From: Polytrichum commune
Lineage: Eukaryota; Streptophyta; Polytrichopsida; Polytrichales; Polytrichaceae
Direction: 5' to 3'
NCBI GenBank assembly: GCA_950295325.1
Contig: OX485805.1
Span: 42,494,758-42,558,757 of the forward strand
DNA: 64,000 bases
Shown here: piece by piece, positions 31,726 to 46,100 of the stretch
Layout: each line of letters starts with the position of its first letter
Numbering within the stretch: the stretch's first letter is position 1
Notes under the pieces: generated by a model
Told to the model about the DNA's origin: nothing
Databases searched by the model: none
The model's input: only the letters and a program-made list of their open reading frames with translations
Position numbers and translations under genes: made by a program

Positions 31726-34700
31726 TGCTAATTGATGCAAGAAAACGTTATTCCCAATTGTTGAGCTTGATATGGGATGGACCCCTCCCCTCACACATTA
31801 TCTTGGCATTATGTTAATGTTGTGGGAGGGAGGTGAAGAGAGTGTGATAGGGTTTGGTGTTGGCAAGATATTTTGTCAAGTTGTGGGTGAACATATAACA
31901 TGCATGTTTTTAAATGGGTAAGTATTTGTAGGATTGGGATGCCAAGAAGTGGCATCATGTTATACTTAGTAGGATGGGCGTATAATGGTTTGTAGTCTTG
32001 TGTCCATGATTTTCTTTGCATTTTTGAGAGATGGCGTGGGTAGATGTTGTGGTTGACTTGGAGGTGGTTACTCCATCAATTACCAAAGGGGTGTGATGCG
32101 GTTGAAGATGGCGAGGTAACCTCCTCTACTATAACGCACGAGGAGATTGCAATTAAGGAGAGTCTAACTATAGTTCCTCCTGACGTTCTTTTATCGCAGC
32201 CAAGCTTGCGCTGGCCAAGGGAGGAAGATCATGATGTTGGCTTTGTACATTGTGTGTGTCCCCGATTGGCAAGGTTGAAGCTCAATCTGGCGGGACATCG
32301 TGGCACAATAGCTTGAAGTTTAGTGATTGTGGTGGAGGAGGGCCCTACAGATCCTTGATCGGATCAGCCAAAACTCTATTGGGGAGTTTATGAGAAGGCA
32401 TGTGGGACAATTCCTAGTTGGATCGAGGATAGTGACATGGTGTACAAGCACCATTGATGCTTGAAGGGGGGTTTTGTTGCCCTTGTTGTTGTTGTTGCCT
32501 AATGTGGTTGCCCATAATGTTGTTATGTTGACAAAGCAATTAGTATCGTTTATGACTCCCAATTCCAAAGGTTGTGGATAGACTAGAGAAGGGTTAGGTT
32601 AGTTTTGTGCATGGCAAAGCAATTTTGAAGATATAAATGTCCTTGGCCAAGAAACTCTTTGGTCTCCCAATGTTAGCTTCAAGTTATGAAGCGTGTGTAA
32701 TACTATGCTTTTGAAAATATGAGGATGTCCCATTAATCGTGATTCTTGGGTGGTGTTGATGGTGTGTTGACTATGAGAGTCACATGCAAAGGGGGTTTGG
32801 TGATATTCTATATGTGTTTATTAAGGATAAGGTATGTTTAGTAATGTATGGATATGTGGTTCAGTTTTTTCATTAGGGGAGAGATGGATAGCTCGGGTAG
32901 TTTGAAATTAGTATGGGACCTTATTTTGGGTGTGCGGATGGCGCCCTTGACCCTTGTTGTGATCATAAGTAGATGTTGGACTTGTCAACCTAGTGTGCAT
33001 AATATGGCTAGCATTGGGTTGTATTTTTTTAAATTTAGATGTGATGGGGTTGCCTGGTAACCTATCATGGTAGAAGCTAAATTCAATGAGTTGTATGTGC
33101 ATGCCAAGTGCTAGAGAAAAGGGGGAGGGGTGGCTTCTCTATTGGTTCCAATGACGCACATTATGTGAAGTCTCAATATGGCGAGACATGTGTGGCATGG
33201 GGAGTAGCCATCACATGGGAAGAGCCATGAGGGGAGAGTGTTGTCGCATGGTTTGTTGTGTTGTGTTCCAACATTAATGAGTGTGTAACATCTAGTGATG
33301 ATACTAGAGAGAAAGATTCTAGCCATATCTTGTATGGCTTTGTTGTGTCGTGAGACACGTAGACCATGTATATGTCGATTTGTGCATTTAGATAGAAAAA
33401 GGGGCTATGTGTCTATTTCTATGAGGGGACAAAGAGTGTAGTATACTCTAACCTCCGTATTATCATACATGTGGCAACCAAAGTGCACGTGATATTACGG
33501 AGTTTTGTAGTGTTAACATGGATGCGTGATGCTATAGAATTAGTGTAGTTGGTGACATTATGGAATAACACAAAGGAGATGTGAGGACAATTTGAATTCG
33601 TTCTCCCATCACCTACACTAGTGTGGTCCACTCCACTTGGCCTTCCCGGGCGATGTGGCAGACGCATGCACCAACATTCAACAAGTGGCATAAGAAGAAG
33701 AAGACACTCCGCATGTTGACACATGGTGCAATGCGAGGGTGTGTATGCTTGAGTGAATGCATGGCCATAATATGTGTTTTTGTAGGTTGCCCATGTATTG
33801 TGCATAGCGGAATTTAAAGGACTTGGCTAACTTGTGTGTCTGCTATCCAAAATGCCATCCATAATGCATTGGATTGGGCTTGGTTGATGTTATCATTTCT
33901 TGGCCATTTGTCCGCATATAGGAAGTTTTCTATGGTGTGGGTAATTTATGCACTGGTATGGTATTTAGATATTGATCTTTCTAAGGTTTCTAATGGAGCC
34001 ACCGTGTCGTATAGAAGTGGGATTGGAATGCCACCAGTAAGGGATGGTATGTGTCGTATGTATGATGGGGGTGGGGTGACTATGGGGAGGGTGGATCCCT
34101 TCCTTGCAAGACTACCTACAACCTCATTGCCTTGGAAAATGTTGTGGGCTCTGACTTTTTGGATATGAATTTTGTGTGTGGTGTTGGTGATGAACTATAT
34201 AATTATTTTAATGAGGAATAGATATGGGTGATTCCTTTGGGATGTGGGGTTGCATACGTGGTTCCCCAATGCCATACACGTTGTTGAGGTTGTCCGTAAA
34301 GAGATAGATGTCTTTGCGTAATGGGAGGGTGTGTTGGAGGGCTAACACGATGGCAAATAGTTCAACTTGAAAGATATTTGAATTTCATGGGAGCTTTTTT
34401 GCAATGTGGGTGTCATTTTACGCACAATAAACACCAAAGCCAACGTAATTCCATGTGCCATCCCCTTGAAGGGGGGGGGGGGGTGAATGACCCGTTTGTG
34501 TAGAAGGTGTTGTTAGGGTTGAATTGTGGTGAGGTGGGCAGGGAGGGGTGGGTAGGATAGTGGAGGGTCTTGATTGGGTCGTGAATAATTTGCACTTTCA
34601 AACATGGCAAACAACAACATGTCTACGTGGAAAAACAAGTATCAAACCGGTTACATAATTGTGTTGCCCTATCTGTTTCTATATAAAATGGGAGCAAGGT

Positions 34701-34745
34701 ATGTACCCTTTTTGATTGTTGGATCGGCTCGAGAGTTTTTCCATA
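31726..34745. other. G+T-rich repeat-like DNA, no gene recognised
   Basis: The plus strand is markedly enriched for G and T over about 3 kb, with scattered frames of 60-130 codons on both strands and no domain. It resembles an old, heavily mutated retroelement but no reverse transcriptase or RNase H motif could be read. A poly-G run of about 12 is at 34470. Confidence 0.35.
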
Positions 34746-34749
34746 TAGC

Positions 34750-34820
34750 CACTAGTAGAAAACATGGTAAAAAAAGACCGTAGTCGTTTTGCCATTACGG
34801 TTCTTTTGACCACTATTTTG
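34750..34820 (+). mobile_element. Truncated end related to the 7108-7375 MITE
   Basis: It starts CACTAGTAGAAAAC and continues with ACGGTTCTTTTGACCAC, matching the inverted-repeat arms of the MITE at 7108-7375 over about 65 bases. No opposite arm was found, so it is a solo end or the edge of a longer family member. Confidence 0.6.
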
Positions 34821-37800
34821 TCACATGTTGCACCAAACTTCAAATCATGTTGCACTTGAAGTTTCCATTGACTACCGAATGAAAATACACATGTTCATGT
34901 ATATTAATCATCCATGTGCATTTGGAGTAGTACATGACATTCCCTAATTATTTGCATGGTGTTCTCATTGTCACATGTAAATTATAAATCTCAAAGATGG
35001 GCATTTAAAGTTTCAGATCAAAAGTTGGGATACAAAACATCTGAGTAGGCAAAGTGAAGATTATTTTTCTCTTTCTCATCGAGTGATCACAAAACTTAGA
35101 CCCGCCCAATTGTGTTAAATACTTGAACTTAGAATAGTGGACCCAGAGTACGAGCACACAGTCCAACCTCATCAAAACACGTGTCTTATTGATGTTTGTT
35201 CCACCACTCAAGTATATGTGTCCAATTATGGAAAAACACCACATATACCCACATCATATATATATATATATATATATGAGACTTCCTTTTCCTTTGAGAG
35301 AAATGTAAGGTGTTGTCCAGTTTGACACACATCAGTTGTTTTTGGGGAATAAACTGTAATATTTCATATCCGCATTGGGCAAGACCATATTCAATCCAGC
35401 GTGGAAATTAGCCTTTGGAACACAACGTGTTGAACCAGAATGGCTTGCTTTTGGACAGACAGCTCCATACTCTTGTCCAGGCCAAAAGCTTGGTTCAAAA
35501 AAAAAACACAAAGGACAATGATGTGGAGCCGACTGACTCCTCCTCAGTGGGTAGTTTTTTTTGGAGATGATTGATTGTGTTATATGTATATCAATCAATT
35601 CATGCCCAGGCCCTTCAGCCATGCCAAGTCCCTTGTTGCAGTCAAGAGCCTTGCCGTGCAGGGGCCTGGCTCTGGCTGAGAGAGAATCATCCAAGCTTAA
35701 ACCTCATTCATTTTTTTTTTGGATTTTTTGGATTTTTTGTTTATATTTTATGGAATTTTTGTAAAATTCATCTTGTTATAAAATTTCCTAAAGTACTACG
35801 CATCCTAGAGGTTATTTTTAACTTTGTTTGATAATGGAATAAGCGTTAAAGACTACGAATTACTTGAGTCAAGCACACTTGAATTGAATTGGCCACAAAC
35901 TTACATGGGATCGAGTTTTCAGTGTGAATAGACGAGAGGTACATTCATATGCAGCAATTTCACCTTGGCGTGACTATGGCATCTTGGTTGTGGAGTTAGG
36001 GGTGGCTAGATTTCAGCCCTACGTTGTTGGGGGTTGTTCCAACTACCCACAATTTGAGCTTGAGCTGAAGCTTACAAGTTGGTAGGCCAAGGTAAGTCAT
36101 TTGAGCCCTTGCGTATGCCTGAGATGATGGAGCTTTGTCTCAACGTTGCTTCATGTTTACCTTGGGATTGATTTTGAAGTTCGAGCTCAAAACTGAGCTT
36201 GTAGAAATTTTCAAGTCTTATAACTAGCTACAAGTTAAGTTGAAAATTGCTCCAAAAGTAGGAGGAGCCAAACCTCCACCATCGTCTTCTTTTACCTTGA
36301 AGGGGCCACCATACATGACTTGAGCTCAAGCTCAAACTTACAAGTTTGGTGGGCCAAGGTAATGAGAATTTGGATTATCATACGTAAGTTCATCAAACAT
36401 ATTTATGACACTCGAGTCTACACATATTGAGCATGCTTGTCATTGTTTTTGACCATGAGACAAGTAAGAATCCTTCTTATTAATCACAACTTCAAGATAT
36501 AAACTTATTGGAGACCACGTGGTTATTGGGGACAACCACCACATGGATGCGAATCTAGATGGAATGTCTCCTTGATATAAACAAGATTGCTTCATAAGGA
36601 ATTCATATAAATCAAGTCGTTATCAACTATGTGTTTGCCTTGCAAGTCACGTTTTAGGTTCCATTTTCCAAGGAATACATGAGGTGCCACATACTATAAT
36701 CCACCCAACTACAACTAGGGGATGGACTAGTCATCCAAATTCATGCAAAGGACAAAGGACGATAGAGTTGCCTTAGTTGTGGCTATTAGCATCCATTCAT
36801 GATATTGAAATATTGTTAGTTATTGGGCCCAAATTTTGAAAATTTTAAAGAAAATAAGTAAATATTAGTGTATGTGAGTCTATGACATTCTTTAGTTGTC
36901 CTCCCATGTTTGGTGGGCCAAACTTAGTGCAAAGGGTATGGGATCAATTGCAAAATGGGCACGTATTTGTAAATTTTTCAGTATGATTTCAACTTGCTAC
37001 ATAGGATAATTTCATTGACCATCCATGGCAAGTCCTTTTGAAAGCACATAGGAGACATTTTGGAGGAGACAAATGCGTTTAGATACATTGGCTGCCACTT
37101 TTTATCGTGAATCCCATTATTGAACATGTGGTCAACAATTCATTACATGAACAATGTGTGGTATCAAATACAAAAGTGAATATTGTTAAGCTAATGTATA
37201 ATGTAATGTCACCGCCATGAATAAAGGCCTAACAGTCCTAGGTTGCCCAAGAATTTCCCCTTCATGCTAGATAGAGTGTATTGGGCCATAATATTGCCAT
37301 TCTTATGTTCAATCTGTTGTAATACATTCACTTGACTACATATGTTTCTTCAACTGCATTCAACTTATCAATAAGAATAATGTCATCAATAATGAAAATC
37401 TTTTTAATTATAACTAGAAAAATGCCAACATGTTTTTACATTGATATGCAATATCCGTTCACAATATCTCCCATCCTTAATTGTATGGGCATGAAGCAGA
37501 GGTGGCTTATACCCTATGTTGAAATAGACGAATTGTGGCAGTGACAATAATGACAACATAAGCTTAAGATTCATTCATATACAATGGTCTATACATGTGT
37601 GCATATGGATCAAGTTATGGATGTAATATGGAGAGAGAGAAAAAAAAAAAAAAAAAACTTCATTTTTAAAATAAATAAAACTTAGAAGAACTTGGGTTTC
37701 CTTGAATCAGTTTTCAACTTTATACCACTTTGCATTCTCTTGAATAGCAACGTGCTCACAACAATATGAATTTTTTTAATATTGCCCGAGAACTCTTCCC

Positions 37801-38330
37801 CAAAATGTGGCACAATCTGCAACATGTCTATCCTCAAAAATAGTGTGGGACCGACAATCATAACTAATGGTGTATAACCTAATTTTAATTCCTTTCCTCA
37901 TATGGCATGACTCTATGTGTAAAAGACACATGCTCAATTAGAGAGATTGGATCGTAGAGGGCTCCTTATTTTGTCTTCACATGTGCTGAAATGTAGTTTC
38001 CACATGGAATACAAGTGGGTCATGGCGAATGTGAGCATGACACGTGGTAAAGTTTGAGGGGAAATAATCATTTTGTGTCAAAATTGAGAGCCCTCTACGG
38101 TTTGTGCTCAAACATTTAATCATTTGAGAGTCCTTAGTGAACATATTTGGGGGGGGGGGCATGAAAGAGGGATTGTCTACACTTACATGTGCAATTAGGT
38201 TGCCCCACACTAATATACTAACCTTCCACAATATTCTGAATGTTTCTTACCACAATGACAAAATGTATGATTTTTTCATTTCTTGTGTAGGTTGAGCATC
38301 CTATGCTCATTGGCAATAATAATATTAAAA
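34821..38330. other. Intergenic, no gene recognised
   Basis: AT-rich DNA with a (TA)n tract near 35260 and a poly-A run near 37640. Around 36055-36360 there are internal repeats of GAGCTTGAGCTGAAGCTTACAAGTT type. No coding exon was supported. Confidence 0.4.
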
Positions 38331-38339
38331 TGTTGAGGA

Positions 38340-39140
38340 TACCTATATGAACACTTAATGAGCACAAGAACCTCCATTTTGACAATAAACAAGACATTCA
38401 TGTGAGCTCCGTGAAGTTGGTCATGCAAATGCTACGAATGTAATTTGGATTTGTTAATCAAGTCGCACTAATTGTGTGCTTCATATCCTACGAGAAGTGG
38501 GTGCGGAGAGAACAACGTGTAAATAACACATATCTACAATACAAATATATGCATAAATTCCATGGTTGAGAAAGCATTTACATGGTTCTACCATATAAAT
38601 TTACGTCGAACAAGATCCCACCTATTGCAAGGTAGGCGACCTTGCAACAACTTGGGGACTCATGAGCATGATAGGGCCAATAGGCTCAAATTCACATCGG
38701 ATTGCTCCATGTTGGTTTTTCTTTTCTTTTCTACAAGTTAAACTAGACATGCCTTAAGTGATTCCTATTCCTAATTGGACCCTATATTTGATAGGTATAT
38801 GGTTCAGTGAGGATCAAAGAGCAAACATCATAAAGACACATGTTTAAAAGAGATTGAACTACGTCTTCAAATATTAATAACTACTCTACATTCAATAGTG
38901 AACACGCTTGGGAGGACCTATGTATCCAGTTAAGAATAACAACAAACATGCACTTGCAATAACCATAACTTAATCAGGGGAGATCCGATCTTCAATCTGA
39001 TTTTTGCAGATGTTTCATCGTAGACTTGCTAATGCAACGCGAGCTCGGTTGTGTAATTCCAGTTGGTAGAAGTTGAAGAATACGAAGAACAAACCAAATA
39101 ACACCCACATACCTTACACATAGTTAAGTTGTCCCTCGTA
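38340..39140 (+). repeat. Dispersed repeat, copy 2 (rearranged)
   Basis: Pieces at 38340-38520 and 38760-38910 match copy 1 at 5930-6260 but in a different order. The segment ending AACAAACCAAATAACACCCA (about 39093-39112) also resembles sequence at 10144-10190 (inverted) and 10496-10530. Most likely LTR or other transposon fragments. Confidence 0.4.
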
Positions 39141-42100
39141 GGTGACTTATTACCGAACCTCTCGAGAAAGTGCTCCGAACCAAACCCCAAAAGTATGTGG
39201 CACACACAGACTCACCGCTTACATGTTCTTAAATAATGTTATGCTTGAATTAGTACTGCCATCACTCACAACTGGCACTTTCTACTTATAGATGTGTTGC
39301 AAAAGTGACCAGCCCCCGGTTTCGACGAAAATAGTGTGGTCGATTCCCAAGGCCACACTGCTACTGCACTCTGTGCCACATGCATCATGGAGTGCAAGTA
39401 CGTTAGTTACACTTCGGTATGAAAACATGGACTCAAACAACACAATTCCAACACATGTAATGTAGATGGGTCTTAAATGGTTACTTTTTTTCTTCAAACT
39501 AGCCCACTTCTCTTAGAATTTGAAACACGCGATTGGGATGAGATGGTAAAATCGAGGTCATATCCATTTTCCTCATTCTTCTCGGAGCTCATATGAATAT
39601 CTCGTTCATTGTCAAAGTGAACATTCTCGTACCCAATAACTGGTCATATATAGGTCCCTCTAAACATGTCGATGTGTTGGGTTTTGATTGATTAGCATGT
39701 TTTGAGTATATAAACCAATTTCTTTCAAGCACATGTCTTTTAGTGTTCGTTCTTAGATCCGGCCTTACCACATACCATTCAATTATAGGTGTCTAGACTA
39801 TGTATATGTGAGATTTTAAAACATGTCTACCTTAACACGCTTGTGAAATTGACATGACAGTTGATGTTGATGTAGATTGACATGAATAAGGGATGCTTCG
39901 CCCTTGATCAAAGCCACGAACTTGAATGTAAACCGAATGCAAGATTACAAGGGGTCTAGGAGCAACACAAATTTTAGTGGTGTTACGATGAGCTTAGTAT
40001 GATTTTTGGGATGTCCTTATATCTATGATTGTCAATGAATTCTTTTTCATCGGATGACAAGATCAAATTAATAAACGTAATCGCGATATGATAACAAATA
40101 ATGATCAAGGAAAAAAGAAAAAAAACTTAGCATGATTAAGGTAGTACTCCCAATAAGGTTTTAGTACAATCCTCAAAAGACATGCAATGTATGAGACATC
40201 TTTAAATGAAATCTTGCTAGACAGTTGCACCATCTTATACAATGGCTCACGATTGGAAATGTTTCGATTGCCTGCAAAATAATATGGTCCACCAATGTAT
40301 CCGTACGTAGGCGCATAATGTAAAAGGGAATACACCATTCGGGTTTGGCATTGCACATGTAAGTAACTCACAACTAATTGTTTTATAGACTATATACGTA
40401 TGGTTGGAACATACAACATTATCATTAATTGTCGCCAAATCATTTTAAAAGTAATTTATGTAAAAAAAAAAAAGCTATAGAAAACATGTCATGTTTGTTT
40501 CCTAGTTGAATTTTACATTTGCAGTAGGTTTTCATAACCCTTCAGATTCAAATTAAAGAGGCTCCAAGAAACACCATTTTGGATCAGAGTTGAAAATGGA
40601 TGTTTATACCCAATAAAAGAGGGATTAGTCTTGAAAGCAAGCTCCTCAAAGTTAGGCACATGTCAAGGTCATATTTCTTTTATCTTGGTTTATCAAACTC
40701 CGTTCAAAAGTGACATTTCTAATGTGTGTGGCCTCTCCTTCAAGATGTTCCAAGATGCAACCTTCCTTAAGCAATTCTAGCATCAAAAGTATGAGGTCAT
40801 GACCCCACCAAACATGTGGGAGGGAATTGAAGAATTTTATGCCTATGACATGCGTAGTAAGGTGATTTGAGCCTAAAGGTAACACCATGCTTTTTGGGCA
40901 ACATTTATTTTTCATCTCTGAACCATTAAGAAGTGAGTGCAACAATGTCACCAAGCAAGCCATTGTTAGAAGCAACTACTCATGTGCAACATTAAGTGCA
41001 AATAAATGACATTGACCTATCATAGTGGTGGTGTAAGTAGGAGGTAAGAACACTTTAAGAAGAGCACCAACTTTGCCAAATCACAGTGGCTAATATAGGA
41101 TCTATCTGCTCAGCGAGGTGTTGTAAGAAGTGTTCCACAAAAGGGAAATACCACTTTCATTGATTTAAAAACTCTCACTACAATAAGGTATATTTTGTGA
41201 CAATTCTCACCTAATTATTCAACATTAATAGAACCCCCTAGTGGATATTAAAGAACTCATTTCTTGAAAAGGTTTTGCAAACTTTTGCAGGTCACACATA
41301 AATTTATTATGTTTTGAATTTTTTTTGTAGACCCTTCATAGTTTTGAGAATATTTGGATTTTTTTTTCAAAAATTACAAAATACTAAACTTTCATGAAAT
41401 AGAGAAAATGACTGAAAGTGTCACTTTTAGGGTCATCTACCTTAACCTAATGAAACAAAAACTTCATCTCAAACAAGCCTTCAAACACGACTCCTTTTGA
41501 GGTTCCGTTTTCTTGATTGCATTTGTAGCCTCTTGCAATGGAAATCCACTTGTTGCAAGAACAATAGAACAAAATTAAAAGTGCAATGACACTACCCCCA
41601 TGATAGTCCAATGGTTAGTATTGTTAGCCTCCTTTTGAAAGGGGTGCACTAGGTTTTCATACGGTTTTTCATATGGTGTTGCCAATCTCCTTTGGTTTTC
41701 CAACCTCAATGAAGGCATACATGAGGTGCATCCCCATGGGTGGCTCATCATTCCACCTCAATTTTTTTAGTTACTTAGCAATGTAACCTCAATTTTCTGA
41801 ATTTTCTCCTATGTGCCTTGGTCTAGTCACTGGCCATAACATTCTTAGCTTCAAGGCATTGCTTGGTGGGACCAACACTTAGGGGTGAAGATGCCCACAT
41901 TTATGTCGAAATATTTGAATCTACCCTTAACTTTAGATTAATTATGATATTGTTAGGGTCTAGTAATACCGTTTCATGCAGCAATGAATGACATTAAGTA
42001 GCAAGCATGCTCGCCAGTCATGGGTTGCTAGCCTAGTTTAGTTGTGAGTTGACTCGAGGATTACTGCGTGACCCAATCATTGCTTTTGTTGTCAAAGTGA

Positions 42101-42330
42101 ACCATGGGTTTCTACATGTTATTGGCAACTAAACAACATCCCCCCCCAAAAAAATAAAAAAAAATAAAAAAATGTTATGCCCCAAGCCACAAGAACACAA
42201 CTCCTCATGAGGTTCCGATGTTCTAATTATATGTGTGCCCTCTCCCAATGGAAATCTATTAAGTTGAACCAATGAAAAGAAGAGAAGCAAATAGTGTGGG
42301 TGGCACTATCCCCAAACTAGTCCACACTAC
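39141..42330. other. Intergenic, no gene recognised
   Basis: AT-rich DNA with short frames only. CACTACAATAAGG at about 41169 looks like another CACTA-type tip but no partner end was seen. Confidence 0.4.
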
Positions 42331-42399
42331 CCATGTCATCACGATGCATTATGGAGCGTAAAAGTAGAAACAAGGAAGCGATTCATTCCGCGCGCCATG

Positions 42400-43146
42400 A
42401 ATGCAGCTCCTTGATGTCACTTATTCCTGCTCCGAGTCCTCCTCCTCCTCCCTCCCTCTCTGGATTGCACGCATCTCTCTCTCTCTCGTCGCAAATACCA
42501 AACACCAACCAATTCCTCCGAAGCATTCGCATCCAACACCAATACTTCTCAAACTCACCTCCGCAGATCCTTTCTCACACTCGGACAAGAAGGAGAAGCC
42601 TTACTACCGCATTATTGGCAAGACGGGACTCACTCCCTTCACTCCGGCGAACTATTGGCACGAAAGCGATCGGACTCCGCGGGATACTCGAGCTGGTTTG
42701 CAAGAACTCATTCGGACACATTTTTGAGCTGAGATCAACAGTTGAATGTTTCTCAATGGCAGGGAGAGAGAGCTCTGGAAGCTCAGAATGAAAGATTTGG
42801 TAGCGAAACGAGGTTTTGTCATTTTTAGGGCTTGGAAGAACAGGGGAGGGGTCTGGGAGCGGATGGGAGGGGATCGCATGATTGTGCGACGAATGTAATG
42901 TGTTTGTGTTTGATCGTGCTTGTTTGGAATTCCAATGTTGTGGAGAAGAGAGGTAGCGTGGTTGTTAGATTAGGGTAAGGAAGGAGGTTAGAAAGAAGGG
43001 GGGAGAGAGAGAGAGAGATAGAGAGAGATGTGTGTGACAAGTGACATTATGTAAGGGATTTTGTTGGAGTATGTTCCGAGGGATTTGGAGGGTGGATTCG
43101 GGATGGTAGTTTGTGAAGACAGAGTGTAGGGCAAATGTGGCGAACC
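42400..43146 (+). promoter_or_regulatory. Probable promoter/5' leader of the RGP1 gene
   Basis: Local GC rises here and the plus strand is pyrimidine-rich at 42430-42490 (CTCCTCCTCCTCCCTCCCTC), typical of plant 5' leaders. A (GA)n tract lies at 43004-43026. Frames of up to 152 codons cross this DNA but show no conserved domain and overlap in several phases, so I treat them as leader rather than coding. Confidence 0.4.
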
Positions 43147-46100
43147 ATGGAGTCCCTCCCCTTTCTAGGGAGAAAGGGGAAGGTTCAATATGAAGGGCAA
43201 GAGTATGCGAATGCGAATGGTACCCCAAGGCTGCAATATCCTGCTGGGAAGGTTAATAATACTCCGGTTGCACCATCCCTAAAGGCCACACTGGAGAGAA
43301 AAGTTTACAGACCAGGGGACATGGTGGTGTTCACGATTGACATAGTAAATGATGGTCTTCACGGGAGACCGGGGATGGTGAATGACGCTTTGGCGAATGC
43401 GATTTTGGTGGACGATTTGATAGTGGAGGTTCGAGGGATTGAGAAACTGGATCCTCAGTGGCTTATTACTCCCAAGCTGCCTGCCGGGTCGAAGCAACGA
43501 AGAGGTTTTCCTCAACCTTTACCTTAACGAGGACACCTTGGGGTTAATCTTTCTTCGTTGGCGATCCGCATGGAATTCTGCGAAGCATTTGCCAGAGTCG
43601 TTTGCACTTATAAGTAATATATCGTTTTAAGGTCGCAATGAATTCAATTAGACAGATTCTGGTCATTGACTGTTGAAACCCAGAATGCATCGTATACAAT
43701 TTATAGATTAATCTCCGTCAAAAGTCACTTAGTTAGATACTGCTTTCACGTGCTTTAATTTTCATTGCCGTTCCTGGTAAAGGTTTTCAACCAAAAGAGT
43801 GTAGTTTAGATATTGCACAGACGAAATGCCCTCTTGTCCAAGCTGGAAAACGCTCCTGATATAGAAGATATTTATGCTCGCTCCGTTTCCAATGCCATGC
43901 CTCCCCTTCACAGAGATGGGCTATTTTACATGCTTTTTATGGGCATATGCAAGCTGGAGCTTTCCTTGTTGGAAGAGAATTTGTACGACTGTTTGAAAAA
44001 GCACAATTGATATTCTCCTGGTCCTTCTCTGGCTCCATGTTGATGGTTCTATGTTGCCTTGTTGGGCACATTCTGAGAAAATTCCCTCCCTCAAGTTAAT
44101 TCTCGCCTTAATATTGCATGGATTTTCGATTATGCAGGGGAGAGAACCATATTGAAGTCTCCTCCAGCTGTTGTCATTTCAGATGTCCTTATCGCACATG
44201 GCTCTAGCCGAACTTGTAAGTCTTCTTTTTTCTAAAATCTGCTGTTGGAGGAAAATATGACCAGACTGTTCAGCTTACATTTCTACACTCGTTCTAGGTA
44301 GTAGAGCATAGGTATAATTCTTTTACCTGGTTGTGTAATTGTAGACTCCACAGAGAGGAAACAGTTTATTTCTGTAAAGTTCAATAGCACAATGAGAAGT
44401 GCTGGAGGGTATAATGGTTGCCAAACTTAGTTCAGTAACATGGTATTGTGAGGGTGGGGCTCATGTGCTTGTGGGCTGATGGGGTGGTTTCATGGAGGAC
44501 AGATATGGTACGTATGATATTACCAAAAGTTTTGCCGCCGACATATCGTGGCACTGCAGTTCGTTATCTTTATTATGTAACTACAACAATGCACTGGTCG
44601 CTTAATGTTGTGGAAAATGGCCATGGTACCACTCCAGCTGCTAATTCTGCACTTGTGGTAATTTTCTGAGTTCATTCTTGCATTCTGCCTTGTCCCCTTC
44701 AACTTTTTGGCACATCAAATGCAAACTCATTGCACCGAAATGCACTTAATTTATGGCACTGATTCATATTGGCAAGGAGAGGAACCAGTCAAAGTCTAAC
44801 CACTATTTAAATCAGCTGTGCAATGTGGTCAATGAATAGGTGGAAGAAGATGAGTAAGTTGTGCTTGAGGATATATATTTTTAGAAATTTGCAGTTTATG
44901 GCCATGGAAATAGGAAAACAATTTCTGTGTTGCACAATATTGTGAAATGCTTGTTTGTCTCCTCCTCATATGTTTCAAGGTTCTTGAAGATGTGAAACCA
45001 TTCAATTACCCTGTAAGATTTCTGGGGTCTTAAAATAGACATTCTGGTCTGCTTTTACTGCTGCAAGATATGTCACTTACTTGACACATGGACAATCCCT
45101 TCCAAATATGTCCTAAATATGACTAAGTCTGTCCTACATAAAAGAGCTATTTAGTGTTTCTAGTTATTTGCTTGAATCTAATGCAAATGGGCTTTGTAGT
45201 CTTTGTAGTACATTGCAGTTTGCACCTCTTGCCACTTTCAGTGTAGTGTTTTTACCAAGTGTCATACTTAAAACCACCATATAGGGTCTGTGGAGTGACA
45301 TGCTACCATTAAAAAGTGCATCCAATTCTCTTGATTCTTGATAAGAGTTAAAACAAAAACCTCACATAGATAGGATTAACTTTGTGGGTTCAATTCTGTG
45401 TCGTCATGAGGGCCTTGAAATTCATTCTTGTATCCCTTATGCAGCCATGAGAGTGTAGAAATGGCTGTTGAATTTTGTCATGCTTTTGGAAGGGAGGCAG
45501 CAGCTCCCAGAAAATTTGGAAGTTATTAAATTGTGAGTCCACTGTGTCATCATTAGTTCTTCGTATGAGAACAAAGAGTGCCCAGAGAGGCAGATTATCT
45601 TAATTGGAGTTCCTGAGCTCACTACAGCTCAACTGTTGGCCAGAAAATTCGAATCTTCGTTCTGTTGACTTGTCTGGGATTGAATATCTTAATTTTAGCA
45701 GAATGGTCAAGAGTATAACATTGAATCAAAAAATTCTCAGGAAGTGCGAACTGCAATCCCCATCTGGACACTTCCAAATACCAATGGCCTTACTCCTGAT
45801 AATTCTCATTTTGGTTCATCTGGTGAGTTTTGTGCTTCACCTTTCTTTTCATTTTATATTATGCTGCAAAATGGATAATGTTTACTTATTTCTCTTCCAG
45901 ATTGTGTATGAGAGGAATTCAGTAAGTGTTGTGTTTTACATCTTGTGACATTGGGGTAAGTATGGTCAAAAGTTGATGTCATGTATAAAAGTTGTACAAT
46001 TGCAGATCTATGTGCTTATTTGCTTAGCTCGTCTGCTTATTGATTTATGTTTACAGCACCTGATGCTTCTGGATATCCTCACAGGTATTGTGCCCCCATT

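Noticed and set aside
33419-34168. Frames of 110-128 codons in the G+T-rich region as genes or LINE ORFs
   Set aside because: No reverse transcriptase, endonuclease or RNase H motifs and no splice chain; composition explains the open frames.
42333-42791. 152-codon plus-strand frame upstream of RGP1 as a separate gene
   Set aside because: Overlapping frames in several phases, pyrimidine-rich low-complexity composition and position before the RGP1 start fit a 5' leader better; no domain is visible.
43813-44010. 65-codon frame as an RGP1 exon
   Set aside because: Exons 43147-43504 and 44138-44215 join directly in phase and preserve the conserved KQRRG-E block; this frame would disrupt it.
46036-46084. 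Earlier acceptor for RGP1 exon 5 (after TTTACAG)
   Set aside because: It is open in a different frame but destroys the conserved IVPPFALEVDIQWRE segment, which requires the acceptor at 46084.
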